This document shows, in pieces, positions 11,021 through 24,000 of a stretch of DNA of 56,191 nt. Under the pieces are notes generated by a model that was not told where the DNA came from, ran no database searches, and was given only the letters and a program-made list of their open reading frames with translations. The first letter of the stretch is position 1, and every line of letters begins with the position of its first letter. The position numbers and the translations under genes are program-made. The stretch is taken from the NCBI GenBank assembly GCA_009746045.1, contig RPFO01002335.1:1-56191 (forward strand), in the 5' to 3' direction. Source of the DNA: Mesostigma viride. Its lineage: Eukaryota > Streptophyta > Mesostigmatophyceae > Mesostigmatales > Mesostigmataceae.

Positions 11021-13312
11021 GCCCTTCACAGATTGCCCTGCACTCAGCAATATCACTGCTGGGTGTAACCCTGTTCTGCAACCGACTGTACCAGGTAACA
11101 AGTGAGGTGTGATCTTGCTCCAGGGTAACTAATGCTGCTGCCCGGCCCCTGACCTCTGTGACCTTCCTATTGTCCATAGAACTGTCTACATAGAGAACCA
11201 TGTCAAGGGGCTTGTACAAATCCACAGGACCCAGTATGAGAGGGGGAGACATCATGACAGCCTGCACCACACTCTCAGCACCCACCTCAACCAGCTGGGA
11301 ATCAGTAAGTCGACTCAGAACCAGCAAGTCAGGGGCACATATACTTGCAAGCCATGCCAGCATGCCCCTGATGGTAGCACACCTAGCCTGCGTGATGGGC
11401 TCCTGCAATGCATCTACAATCTGCTGTGGGTAGTCCTTACCACCCTCCATCCTGATGAACCACGAGCCCTTGGCTTGGAACAACGTAGCCTGCATGCCAC
11501 AGAAGACCATAGGCTCATTCTCCACCATGTGCTGTATCTTACCCAGCTCAAACCGCTTCTGGATCTTAGCCAAGACAGCCTCAACCCAGTCTGGTGGACC
11601 TATGAGATGCAGGTCATCACCATGCAGTGAGGCAAAGACAGGAAGACCATTGTAGGACCCTTGGAACAAACAGGGATCCACTGGAGACACGGAGAACCCA
11701 CAAGTATTCTTCAAGAATTTCTCTAGGCTCTTTCTCCAGATAATGGGACTGGACCTGAGACCTTCCAACCCTTTCAGAATTCTCAGGTACCTGGCCTTTA
11801 TCTCTGCTCTCCATACAGCAGGTACAGTCACAAAGAAAGGAGGGATATCTCTCCAAGTCTGCCTAGCCTGATCTTGGTCTCCCTTGAGAAAAGCCCTCTT
11901 GAAATCAATCAGCACAGAGCTATAGGGCACACCCTTAACCAGAAAAGACAGAAATATACACAGCAGAATCCTCCACGTGTCATGCAGCATCCCTGGAGTA
12001 TAGAGCTCCTCATCTAACAACTGGCCAGTGCCATGATACTCGGTTACTACTGGTCTGACATGTGGCACCTGGACACCATCAACCTCCTTGAGCTTGAGGA
12101 CAAACATCAATCTGAGCAGCTGGTGAACTTCTGGCAGCTCATCCACAGGTTCTGCACAGTTGGAAACTATCCACTCATGCCCAGAAGCAACAAAGCCAAG
12201 AGTCCATGCCTTAGCCATCTTGGGGCTCTGCATCATCTCGACTAGCTGGCGCCAGGGAATAGGACTGTGAGCAGCTATCTGGTACCTGTTTACCCCTAAC
12301 TGCCTTGGATCAAAGGTGGTTGGGATTATCAACAAGTCCTCAGCTATGGGCTCCTGACTCTGAGTACCCTCAGCTGGCTGACTCCTAACAGCCTTCACCG
12401 CCACTGCAAGACCCTGGGAATAGTGATATCTTTCAAGGGGGAGGCTGCCCCTGCCTTCTAGTGCCAACTCATCAGAGGTCAAAGTAACCCCTGGCATGCA
12501 CAAGAAGTTCTGTCCCAGAATGGCAGGCCCCTTATAGCCCTCTACCACACAGAACGTGGTGGGCACCCCTAAGATAGGCACACTCACTTCCCCAAGGATC
12601 TTCATGGACACCTTTCCTGAGAAATCAGACACAGCAAGGCAACTGGGATGGGACATCTGTAAGCCTACAGCATCCTCTTCCCTGATGACAGACACCTGTG
12701 AGTTGGTATCTACCTCCATTGTAGCTGCCCAGCACGACCCCCACCCCGTGAGCTTGGATACCTTGGGATCATGTTTGCTGCGCATGAGTGCTCGGATGAC
12801 GTCCGCCATGAGAGGCCCCCGGGCCTTAGGTGGCTGCCCCGTCCCCTCTGGCCTTGTGACAGTTGCTTCAGCAGCCTCCTCCTGCTCGTCATCTTCCAGC
12901 AGGGACAGACCATCATCCACTACCAGAGGATTGTTAGCTGCTGCTGCCTGGCTCTGGCCTGGCTCCTCAACCCAGCTGGGAGGGCCTGGCCCGTCTGCAG
13001 GCCAGATTGCATGTGGCCTTCTTTCCTTGACATGAGCCCAGGACAACCTGTACACGTGCCTTGGATCCTTTTCCAAAGCCACCAGGCAAGATCTGTTAGC
13101 TTCTTCCACACGAGTGACAACCCCATCCTGCCACTTCCCCCGCTTGCCTGGAATAGATGGTTCCTTCCACATCCTGACCTTCAGCCCCACCTGAGGCCTC
13201 AGCACATTCCAGTTCTTGTCCTTACGTCTCAGCTGGGCAAATAACCTATCTGCCTTCCTAAGACTGGCCTGCACCACGTTCTCAGGTAACAAGCTATACT
13301 GCAGGGCCAGGC
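11020..13312 (-). pseudogene. Inverted family A pol copy: integrase C-terminus, protease-like, RT, partial RNase H
   Basis: A long open minus-strand frame nearly identical to 21977-24270 of the intact copy. In order it encodes the integrase C-terminal SH3-like region, the retropepsin-like domain (VDTNSQVSVI), RT with LIDFKRAFLKGD and LHGDDL, and the start of RNase H up to AECRAICEG. It lacks the integrase core and the RNase H end. At 13312 it abuts plus-strand 3' non-coding sequence, where GCTGCTTGACCAAAG is duplicated at the junction. This is a rearranged, non-autonomous piece. Confidence 0.88.
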
Positions 13313-13332
13313 AAGGCTGCTTGACCAAAGGG

Positions 13333-14377
13333 TGGGCTGCTTGACCAAAGTACCAAGTGGTGACTGGTGCTTACTGGTTGACAGCCGGTCCTTCAGGGTT
13401 AGGTACACCCTCCTGGACAGGAGTTGGTGTGGAATGTCACTCCTACCAGCTGAGAATCATGCCTGGCCCTCCCCATGGGGTTCAGAAGAGTCGCCAGGAC
13501 TTAAGTCGACGCCTTTGGCCTCAAACAGTTAGGCCATGCAAGGGCAACCCGAATGTTGGTTCTTACAGGTTGCTGTATATATTAAAAATATAATTACTTA
13601 CAGCAGAGTGAAATCACTCAAACCAAAGCAAACTGTATAGGTTGCTGTATATATGTTTTCTAGTGCTTGTATCCAACCTGTTGCTAATAAAGAACCTGGT
13701 TGTGTGACCATGTGGAACATGGTTACCAGGGGGCCACATTCTGGGTTATATAATGCTTGAATAAAACATAATCATGTCATGTCATTCTCATGTTGTACCA
13801 TGGTTGTACTGTTTCTCTTGTGTAAAGTTCCAGGTCACCTATAAACCTGGAGGTTGGGGTGGGGTTCAATTCCCCAGCAGAGCCACAGCCTGGCATGAGT
13901 GATTCCTGGGCTTAACACCCAGTGAAGACATGGGCTCCCCAAGGAGGCAGCATTTGCCTAGGTGCTACCTGTGTTCTTTGAGCAGAAGGGAAAGGTTGGC
14001 CAAGGCGGGCGCCATAAGAACGGGCGCCTGTGATAACTGTGAAAGATCAGGAACTCACAATAGTACGTTCTTGGCATCCTGTAATCCCAGCCATTGGACT
14101 AGGTAATGTGCCTTGACTTTAATCCAGCACCAAGTTCCCAAGGAAAGGTTGGGAGCTGACCAAGGGGTCAGGGGATAACCTGGGGTGACCTCTGATTCAC
14201 TGGCCAGTACACCTAGCCTGGTCCAAGGGCAGATATGTTGTTACCCAAAGGAGGCAGGAACCTGGGCCCTCAAAGGTCTGATCAACCTCAAGGGACCAAG
14301 CGGTCTGTGGCTGAGTGGGCACAAGCAAGGTTAGGTTTATTTCAAGCTGGTCCAGCTCCAAAAGAAGAAAGGGTTGG
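13333..14377 (+). mobile_element. Element 1 3' non-coding region, copy 1
   Basis: Matches 16790-17776 and 24600-25576. It differs by an extra ~67-bp A+T-rich tract at about 13579-13645 with a repeated GTTGCTGTATATA. It contains CAATAGTACG (14058-14067) and ends in the purine tract before an LTR. Confidence 0.85.
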
Positions 14378-15170
14378 AGTTAGCATTTTGGGCAACCAAT
14401 ATGCTAAGTGGATGCAGTTTGGAAAGACCTTTCCAACGCCGTGCTGACCGCCTGAAACAGACAAGGGACAAGAATTAAGATATGAGGTCCCGAAGTCCTA
14501 GCCGTCCGTGGCCGACTGAGGTACAGTCCTCTGGTGTAGTGGACAGGACACGTGGCAGGCCGTGCCTGCGCAGGCTTAGCCTGACTATCACGTGACTGTG
14601 GTCCACGTAGACCAGAAGAGCAGCAGCCTGTGACTGGTGGACTACAGGATTACTGGCACAGGTCTGCAAGGATACTAGGCCTTGCAGGCTTGTGACAGGT
14701 CCTGTACTTCCTAGGTTGCAGAGTCTAGGCAAATCCAGTTCGTCCTGGCTCTGCACTGATGCCAGTGGACGTTGAGGATTTGCCTAGACTCTGCAACCTA
14801 GGAAGTACAGGACCTGTCACAAGCCTGCAAGGCCTAGTATCCTTGCAGACCTGTGCCAGTTCCTGTAGTCCACCAGTCACAGGCTGCTGCTCTTCTGGTC
14901 TACGTGGACCACAGTCACGTGATAGTCAGGCTAAGCCTGCGCAGGCACGGCCTGCCACGTGTCCTGTCCACTACACCAGAGGACTGTACCTCAGTCGGCC
15001 ACGGACGGCTAGGACTTCGGGACCTCATATCTTTCTTGTCCCTTGTCTGTTTCAGGCGGTCAGCACGGCGTTGGAAAGGTCTTTCCAAACTGCATCCACT
15101 TAGCATATTGGTTGCCCAAAATGCTAACTCCAACCCTTTCTTCTTTTGGAGCTGGACCAGCTTGAAATAA
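14337..15170. repeat. Large palindrome of element 1 LTR (400-bp arms, 39-bp loop)
   Basis: Left arm 14337-14736 is the polypurine tract plus the first ~360 bp of the LTR. Right arm 14776-15170 is its reverse complement. Loop 14737-14775 is ordinary LTR sequence. The arms differ by a few short insertions only. The structure is a head-on inverted duplication of the LTR's left half. Confidence 0.92.
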
Positions 15171-15177
15171 GGTCAAG

Positions 15178-16769
15178 CAGGGCAGTTAGGGGTAAACAGG
15201 TACCAGATAGCTGCTCACAGTCCTATTCCCTGGCGCCAGCTAGTCGAGATGATGCAGAGCCCCAAGATGGCTAAGGCATGGACTCTTGGCTTTGTTGCTT
15301 CTGGGCATGAGTGGATAGTTTCCAACTGTGCAGAACCTGTGGATGAGCTGCCAGAAGTTCACCAGCTGCTCAGATTGATGTTTGTCCTCAAGCTCAAGGA
15401 GATTGATGGTGTCCAGGTGCCACATGTCAGACCAGTAGTAACCGAGTATCATGGCACTGGCCAGTTGTTAGATGAGGAGCTCTATACTCCAGGGATGCTG
15501 CATGACACGTGGAGGATTCTGCTGTGTATATTTCTGTCTTTTCTGGTTAAGGGTGTGCCCTATAGCTCTGTGCTGATTGATTTCAAGAGGGCTTTTCTCA
15601 AGGGAGACCAAGATCAGGCTAGGCAGACTTGGAGAGATATCCCTCCTTTCTTTGTGACTGTACCTGCTGTATGGAGAGCAGAGATAAAGGCCAGGTACCT
15701 GAGAATTCTGAAAGGGTTGGAAGGTCTCAGGTCCAGTCCCATTATCTGGAGAAAGAGCCTAGAGAAATTCTTGAAGAATACTTGTGGGTTCTCCGTGTCT
15801 CCAGTGGATCCCTGTTTGTTCCAAGGGTCCTACAATGGTCTTCCTGTCTTTGCCTCACTGCATGGTGATGACCTGCATCTCATAGGTCCACCAGACTGGG
15901 TTGAGGCTGTCTTGGCTAAGATCCAGAAGCGGTTTGAGCTGGGTAAGATACAGCACATGGTGGAGAATGAGCCTATGGTCTTCTGTGGCATGCAGGCTAC
16001 GTTGTTCCAAGCCAAGGGCTCGTGGTTCATCAGGATGGAGGGTGGTAAGGACTACCCACAGCAGATTGTAGATGCATTGCAGGAGCCCATCACGCAGGCT
16101 AGGTGTGCTACCATCAGGGGCATGCTGGCATGGCTTGCAAGTATATGTGCCCCTGACTTGCTGGTTCTGAGTCGACTTACTGATTCCCAGCTGGTTGAGG
16201 AGGGTGCTGAGAGTGTGGTGCAGGCTGTCATGATGTCTCCCCCTCTCATACTGGGTCCTGTGGATTTGTACAAGCCCCTTGACATGGTTCTCTATGTAGA
16301 CAGTTCTATGGACAATAGGAAGGTCACAGAGGTCAGGGGCCGGGCAGCAGCATTAGTTACCCTGGAGCAAGATCACACCTCACTTGTTACCTGGTACAGT
16401 CGGTTGCAGAACAGGGTTACACCCAGCAGTGATATTGCTGAGTGCAGGGCAATCTGTGAAGGGCTGCATACTGCTCTTTACTTGAGGGAGCTCTTCTACC
16501 AGCTATGTCAAGTGGCTTCCTGTAGGTTGCAGCTGCACACACTGGTGAGGACTGATAGCATGGGCATGGTGCAATTTGTGCACAGGCAGCTGGCCAGGAG
16601 CAGGGACCTTGACTACTTGTTGCTCAAGGAGATGTCCTACCTAGCTCACATTGAACATGTGCCTGGTGTGGACAACCCTGCAGATGCCCTCACCAAGCTG
16701 GAGGAGAAGGCGGAGAGGCAGTACCCCCTGCTCCGTGGGCTCATGGACCCCTTACACGGGCGGCCATAG
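15178..16769 (+). pseudogene. Partial plus-strand pol copy: RT and RNase H
   Basis: An open frame equal to the C-terminal ~530 residues of the intact pol (from the sequence at 22978). RT carries LIDFKRAFLKGD and LHGDDL. RNase H carries YVDSSMDN, the SDIAECR glutamate and the RTDS aspartate, and the end is intact. Only isolated substitutions separate it from the full copy. It has no gag, integrase or protease of its own and starts at the rearrangement junction with the palindrome. Confidence 0.9.
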
Positions 16770-17776
16770 AGACCAGGCCTTGCTTCAGCTTGGGTGCCCC
16801 CAGTGGGCTGCTTGACCAAAGTACCAAGTGGTGACTGGTGCTTACTGGTTGACAGCCGGTCCTTCAGGGTTAGGTACACCCTCCTGGACAGGAGTTGGTG
16901 TGGAATGTCACTCCTACCAGCTGAGAATCATGCCTGGCCCTCCCCATGGGGTTCAGAAGAGTCGCCAGGACTTAAGTCGACGCCTTTGGCCTCAAACAGT
17001 TAGGCCATGCAAGGGCAACCCGAATGTTGGTTCTTACAGGTTGCTGTATATATGTTTTCTAGTGCTTGTATCCAACCTGTTGCTAATAAAGAGCCTGGTT
17101 GTGTGACCATGTGGAACATGGTTACCAGGGGGCCACATTCTGGGTTATATAATGCTTGAATAAAACATAATCATGTCATGTCATTCTCATGTTGTACCAT
17201 GGTTGTACTGTTTCTCTTGTGTAAAGTTCCAGGTCACCTATAAACCTGGAGGTTGGGGTGGGGTTCAATTCCCCAGCAGAGCCACAGCCTGGCATGAGTG
17301 ATTCCTGGGCTTAACACCCAGTGAAGACATGGGCTCCCCAAGGAGGCAGCATTTGCCTAGGTGCTACCTGTGTTCTTTGAGCAGAAGGGAAAGGTTGGCC
17401 AAGGCGGGCGCCATAAGAACGGGCGCCTGTGATAACTGTGAAAGATCAGGAACTCACAATAGTACGTTCTTGGCATCCTGTAATCCCAGCCATTGGACTA
17501 GGTAATGTGCCTTGACTTTAATCCAGCACCAAGTTCCCAAGGAAAGGTTGGGAGCTGACCAAGGGGTCAGGGGATAACCTGGGGTGACCTCTGATTCACT
17601 GGCCAGTACACCTAGCCTGGTCCAAGGGCAGATATGTTGTTACCCAAAGGAGGCAGGAACCTGGGCCCTCAAAGGTCTGATCAACCTCAAGGGACCAAGC
17701 GGTCTGTGGCTGAGTGGGCACAAGCAAGGTTAGGTTTATTTCAAGCTGGTCCAGCTCCAAAAGAAGAAAGGGTTGG
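16770..17776 (+). mobile_element. Element 1 3' non-coding region, copy 2
   Basis: About 1 kb between the pol stop and the LTR. It holds AATAAA-type signals near 17084 and 17160, the CAATAGTACG site (17457-17466) and a terminal purine-rich tract (AAAAGAAGAAAGGGTTGG) that would prime plus-strand synthesis. Confidence 0.85.
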
Positions 17777-18423
17777 AGTTAGCATTTTGGGCAACCAATA
17801 TGCTAAGTGGATGCAGTTTGGAAAGACCTTTCCAACGCCGTGCTGACCGCCTGAAACAGACAAGGGACAAGAAAGATATGAGGTCCCGAAGTCCTAGCCG
17901 TCCGTGGCCGACTAGGTACAGTCCTCTGGTGTAGTGGACAGGACACGTGGCAGGCCGTGCCTGCACAGGCTTAGCCTGACTATCACGTGACTGTGGTCCA
18001 CGTAGACCAGAGGAGCAGCAGCCTGTGACTGGTGGACTACAGGAACTGGCACAGGTCTGCAAGGATACTAGGCCTTGCAGGCTTGTGACAGGTCCTGTAC
18101 TTCCTAGGTTGCAGAGTCTAGGCAAATCCAGTTCGTCCTGGCTCTGCACTGATGCCAGTGGACGTTGAGGATTTGCTTGCCTGCCTGCACGTGCCTCGTC
18201 ACGCCGATGGGAACGAGGAACAACGCAAAGGATATAGCTTGGTCATGGGGGATGACCAGCTATCTTGGCAAGCACGAACCGAGGCTCCCACATTGGACGT
18301 GGAACCGCTCACCGTGGTCGTGGCTTGGTGCACGGGTTAAAAGGTTGCTGCCTTGCAACTTTGGCTCATCCCGTTGTGTGGCGTGAGAGACCAGGAACTC
18401 ACAGTTCTGGCTGCTCGCTAACT
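17777..18423 (+). repeat. LTR of element 1 (middle LTR)
   Basis: 647 bp, AGTTAGC...GCTAACT. It is both the 3' LTR of the scrambled left unit and the 5' LTR of the near-complete right unit, and no target duplication flanks it. The adjacent internal sequence CGTACTATTG (18424-18433) occupies the primer-binding position. Confidence 0.9.
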
Positions 18424-18449
18424 CGTACTATTGCATTTCTGTTTGCAAG

Positions 18450-19600
18450 GTTTCATGTCGGCCGAGGCTCGGGTTACTCACCTGAGTCATCTCCCAGGCG
18501 CGAAGCAGCTCCAGAGTTGCCGGCGCGCGAAGACGCATTCTTCCCCTACATCACCCGTCCAACGCTTCTACATTTGTGCAAGCGGCCCACGTTGCGAGGG
18601 GCCTTGCGGAAGGAGGTTGGGTCGCTGTGTTCGGTAACGCAGCAGGGCCGTCGGCAAACGACCCTGTGGTGATGAGGATTAGGGCGACGACGTCGCCAGG
18701 GGAAACAGGACGGGTCTGCACGGAGCGCCTCGTCGCCATTCGCGACGAAATTGCTTCGTTGATCTACAGTTTAGAAGTTGCGTACCAGGGCGGGCACGTA
18801 ACCATCCAGGCGCTGGACTTAGCGCGTGAAACGCTGGGCCAACTGGTGGCCATCTGTTTAGGTGGAACCAGATTGTATAATCACTGGGTGGCGACAAGCT
18901 CGCTGGGGGAGGGGACCGACGCGTCACATATCATACGGGACGCGCAGACGCGCGAGGCCGATAGCCCGTGGGATTCGGCCGAGGTGGTGGCTCAAACGTG
19001 TGAGCACCTGGTCAACATTCTGATCCAAGAGGCGCGTGGTCACGCCGATCACTGGGTGATCACTACGCGGCCGCCGGGGATTTGGTCGACCTTGGACACT
19101 CCGAGGTTGCAGAGCAGGCCAGGGGCGACTGGGCCGACGGTGACAGTCATCACCGGTCGAGACGTCTCCGACGAGGAGTTCCACGATCAGTTCGTGGACC
19201 GCCAACGGGCATCATAGCCCGTCGTCACAGCAGATTGACGAGGGTGACGGCACAAACGAGGGATACTCGGCCGGCGCAGGGCAGAGTTAAACATCCCTTT
19301 GAGCCGGAACACGATTTTGGGGAGATTGGTCGGGGCTCGCGGAACGACCGGCGAGGTGGTGGTAGTCGGTGGGTCAGGAATCTTCAGTGGTATCGCCGTG
19401 GCAGTGCGCCTAGACTGCCGGTAGAGCAGACAGCAGCCGGGAGGCCGGTGAGCCGTGTGCTAGGTCCTTACAACGCGGAGGAGGTCCGCTCAGTTCCACG
19501 CGTGGGGACACCGGTGGCACGCACAGCGCAGGAGCGTGAGGAGGAGGCCATAGCTGAGGAGCGCCAGCGGCTTCTTCCGGCAGCACCAGCGCTTGAGCCT
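18450..19600 (+). pseudogene. Element 1 ORF1, second copy with indels
   Basis: Matches the ORF1 at 6430-7578 but lacks single bases at several places, for example near 19203, 19226, 19272 and 19299. The frame therefore breaks at about 19200 and resumes in another phase until it runs towards gag. Protein-level identity to the intact copy is high on both sides. The clustering of one-base losses suggests consensus errors or recent decay, not selection. Confidence 0.7.
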
Positions 19601-19650
19601 GTTTTCCTTGTCTATCGCCTGTTTTGTTTTGCCATCCCACTGTATATAAT

Positions 19651-21004
19651 GCCTCGTGGCAAACCGGGAGACGGCGACAAGGGCGAGATGGAGGCACCGG
19701 CTGGAGCAAGCCAGGAGCCTCGGCAAGACAAGGAGCAGCTGGTGGGGGAGGCGATCCCAGCCAGCGAGGGCGATGGGGGAAAGAGACCAGGCAGCAAGAG
19801 ACGGCACGAAGACTCGGTGGAGGAGGCGCGCAAGGCGCGGGCGCTAGGAGCATCTGATGCAATAACGGTGGCGAATGGGCAACCTGCCGTGGAGAAGCGT
19901 AAGAGGGACCCTCCGCTGACGGCAATGGTAAGAGGCCTCACGTGGATGTGCTCTCCCCTGTGCTTGCTGGCCCAAGTGGCGTTGTTGCTGTGACACCCAC
20001 TGTGGTGGAGCCGGTGAAAGCGCTGCCAGGGTCGAGACCTCACATGAGTGCAGTCACGCTTATGAATGGACAAAAGCCTCTTAACCCACCACTAGCACAG
20101 GAAGCTCTAGACAAGTGGCTAGAGGACATGGAGCTGGTTGTGCTCTCCGTGGACCCCACTGTCAACCTAGTGCAAGTGTTTCACTCGTCCACGTGCAACA
20201 GGGACTCGTCAGAGCGTGTCAGGGAAAAGGCTAGGACTGGTGTCAAGGATAAGCTAACCTGGGCACAGTTCCTGGATGGGTTGAGGGAGGAGTTCTCTGA
20301 CAAGGTTCTCAACCTCACCAACTACTATAAACATCAGTATGACACCTTTGAGATAGTGGGCCCTGTGGCAGAGGAATGGGCTAGGCTCAACCGTATCAGG
20401 ACAAGGGGGCCAAGTATGGCTTCCTGGTCACAGATAGGGCCTTGGCAGACTATTTCCTGGACCGTATGGGTTTGAGTGTGGATGGGAGGAACAGTGCCCG
20501 CATGTTTCTTAACCAGACTGATGGCTCCTTGCGTGCTCTGGAGCTTGTAATCCTCAGCATAAGGAAGCCAGATCCTGCCTGCAAAGCTATCCAGTCCCAT
20601 GGCAGCAATGCCACCTCCGCTGTGCAGGGCCAAGGTGATGTCCCCGGGTACCCAGCCCGTGATGGGGCAAGGCCCAACAAGCGTAAGCGCTTCAGGCGCC
20701 AGAGGCAGGGGGCTCAGGGTGGCAAGGGTGCAGGTTCCCAAGGAGGGGTTGGGAGCCAGCAAGCTGGTGGTCAGCAGGGTAAGGGTGGCCAAGGGCAAGG
20801 CAAGGGCCAAGCTCAAGGCAACCAGGGCAAGCAGGGTGGACAGTCTCAGGGAGGCCAGGGAAGCCTGGCAAGGGTGGGGCTGGGTCTGGGAAGAAGGGTG
20901 GAGCATGCTTTGTGTGTGGCAAGGAAGGTCACTGGCGTCGTGAGTGTCCTGACAGGAAGGCCAAGCCTGCTGGGGCAGGGGGCCAGTCGGGCAGCAGTGA
21001 CTAG
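19651..21004 (+). CDS. gag: Element 1 Gag-like protein with CCHC zinc knuckle
   Basis: Gag forms the particle that packages element RNA. The ATG at 19651 opens a basic, low-complexity N-terminus. A helical Gag core follows (around 20040-20460) with the typical W-x3-M and W-x-Q-F-L-x-x-L-x-x-x-F spacing. Next comes a very Gln/Gly-rich linker (20690-20880), then one zinc knuckle, CFVCGKEGHWRREC (CX2CX4HX4C, about 20909-20950), and a TAG stop at 21002-21004. Continuous reading needs three one-base frame changes (near 19925, 20400 and 20885). Each restores recognisable gag sequence, so they are probably sequence errors or recent lesions. The protein would be about 450 residues. Confidence 0.8.
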
Positions 21005-21037
21005 CTACATCATCCCCTGTAAATAGTCAATCACCCC

Positions 21038-24000
21038 TTGGGGAAGGTGTGTTGGATGTACATAAGGATGGGGGTGTGCCCCTTGTGCAGCACCAAGGGT
21101 GTAAAGATGTTGTTCTTCCACTGGATTGCAATAACAATGCTGCAGCTGAATTCCCTATGCCTCATGCAGGTGGTGGGTCTCCAGCAGGTGCTGGCCTGGA
21201 GGGCCAAGGACCTTGCTGGAAGGGCCTGGAGCGGTCCAGGGAGCAGGACCTGGCTTGGGGAGTCAGGATGGCCTGCAGGAAGCCCTGGAACCTCAGGAGT
21301 GGATCATGTGTCCCCACACACGGTTCAGACGTCTCGCCAGGTCAGTACTGACAGAGTGCTGAGCTATGCTGAGGCTGGCCATAGATTGCATCATATGTTT
21401 GGGCATTCTGGGCAGGCAGCAATGTTTGCTTGGAAGCTAGGTAGGGAGCCTTTGTGGGAGGCATGCCAGGCTGCTGCTGAGAACTGTGGTTGCCAGGAGA
21501 ATGCTGTTCACCCACCTCAGTCCCATGCTAGGGAGCCTGCTAGGGAGCGTGGCGACATCCAGATGGATATCCAGCATATCAGGGGCTTGTATATATTGGT
21601 GGCAGTGGACAGGTTCAGCAGATATAGGCTGATAGACGTTCTGCCTGGTATGCAGGAGCACCACTTGTTGTTGGGTATGAAGGCCCTGATCCCAGGCTTT
21701 GGGGTGTGCAAGAGTGTGCAGGCAGACTTGCAGTTTGACTGTTTGCTCAAGCATCAGGACCAGCTGCCTTGTAAGCTGGTAGTAGTCCCCAGGGAGAGTC
21801 ATGGGCAGCAAGGGGCTGTAGAGAGATCCATACGTGAAGTGAAGACAGTGGTGCTAGCAGCAGAGTCAGTGCCACTTGTGGCATCTGCCTTAGAGAGGGC
21901 AGCCTGGTGTAAGGGGATAGAAGAGCAGCTGAACCACAGGGTTAACTATTACTTTGATGGTGTGGCTGTCTCTCCCCTGGCCCTGCAGTATAGCTTGTTA
22001 CCTGAGAACGTGGTGCAGGCCAGTCTTAGGAAGGCAGATAGGTTATTTGCCCAGCTGAGACGTAAGGACAAGAACTGGAATGTGCTGAGGCCTCAGGTGG
22101 GGCTGAAGGTCAGGATGTGGAAGGAACCATCTATTCCAGGCAAGCGGGGGAAGTGGCAGGATGGGGTTGTCACTCGTGTGGAAGAAGCTAACAGATCTTG
22201 CCTGGTGGCTTTGGAAAAGGATCCAAGGCACGTGTACAGGTTGTCCTGGGCTCATGTCAAGGAAAGAAGGCCACATGCAATCTGGCCTGCAGACGGGCCA
22301 GGCCCTCCCAGCTGGGTTGAGGAGCCAGGCCAGAGCCAGGCAGCAGCAGCTAACAATCCTCTGGTGGTGGATGATGGTCTGTCCCTGCTGGAAGATGACG
22401 AGCAGGAGGAGGCTGCTGAAGCAACTGTCACAAGGCCAGAGGGGACGGGGCAGCCACCTAAGGCCCGGGGGCCTCTCATGGCGGACGTCATCCGAGCACT
22501 CATGCGCAGCAAACATGATCCCAAGGTATCCAAGCTCACGGGGTGGGGGTCGTGCTGGGCAGCTACAATGGAGGTAGATACCAACTCACAGGTGTCTGTC
22601 ATCAGGGAAGAGGATGCTGTAGGCTTACAGATGTCCCATCCCAGTTGCCTTGCTGTGTCTGATTTCTCAGGAAAGGTGTCCATGAAGATCCTTGGGGAAG
22701 TGAGTGTGCCTATCTTAGGGGTGCCCACCACGTTCTGTGTGGTAGAGGGCTATAAGGGGCCTGCCATTCTGGGACAGAACTTCTTGTGCATGCCAGGGGT
22801 TACTTTGACCTCTGATGAGTTGGCACTAGAAGGCAGGGGCAGCCTCCCCCTTGAAAGATATCACTATTCCCAGGGTCTTGCAGTGGCGGTGAAGGCTGTT
22901 AGGAGTCAGCCAGCTGAGGGTCCTCAGAGTCAGGAGCCCATAGCTGAGGACTTGTTGATAATCCCAACCACCTTTGATCCAAGGCAGTTAGGGGTAAACA
23001 GGTACCAGATAGCTGCTCACAGTCCTATTCCCTGGCGCCAGCTAGTCGAGATGATGCAGAGCCCCAAGATGGCTAAGGCATGGACTCTTGGCTTTGTTGC
23101 TTCTGGGCATGAGTGGATAGTTTCCAACTGTGCAGAACCTGTGGATGAGCTGCCAGAAGTTCACCAGCTGCTCAGATTGATGTTTGTCCTCAAGCTCAAG
23201 GAGGTTGATGGTGTCCAGGTGCCACATGTCAGACCAGTTGTAACCGAGTATCATGGCACTGGCCAGTTGTTAGATGAGGAGCTCTATACTCCAGGGATGC
23301 TGCATGACACGTGGAGGATTCTGCTGTGTATATTTCTGTCTTTTCTGGTTAAGGGTGTGCCCTATAGCTCTGTGCTGATTGATTTCAAGAGGGCTTTTCT
23401 CAAGGGTGACCAAGATCAGGCTAGGCAGACTTGGAGAGATATCCCTCCTTTCTTTGTGACTGTACCTGCTGTATGGAGAGCAGAGATAAAGGCCAGGTAC
23501 CTGAGAATTCTGAAAGGGTTGGAAGGTCTCAGGTCCAGTCCCATTATCTGGAGAAAGAGCCTAGAGAAATTCTTGAAGAATACTTGTGGGTTCTCTGTGT
23601 CTCCAGTGGATCCCTGTTTGTTCCAAGGGTCCTACAATGGCCTTCCTGTCTTTGCCTCACTGCATGGTGATGACCTGCATCTCATAGGTCCACCAGACTG
23701 GGTTGAGGCTGTCTTGGCTAAGATCCAGAAGCGGTTTGAGCTGGGTAAGATACAGCACATGGTGGAGAATGAGCCTATGGTCTTCTGTGGCATGCAGGCT
23801 ACGTTGTTCCAAGCCAAGGGCTCGTGGTTCATCAGGATGGAGGGTGGTAAGGACTACCCACAGCAGATTGTAGATGCATTGCAGGAGCCCATCACGCAGG
23901 CTAGGTGTGCTACCATCAGGGGCATGCTGGCATGGCTTGCAAGTATATGTGCCCCTGACTTGCTGGTTCTGAGTCGACTTACTGATTCCCAGCTGGTTGA

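Noticed and set aside
10401-13244. Plus-strand ORFs opposite the inverted pol copies
   Set aside because: Shadows of the minus-strand pol frame; their sequences reappear antisense to every other pol copy.
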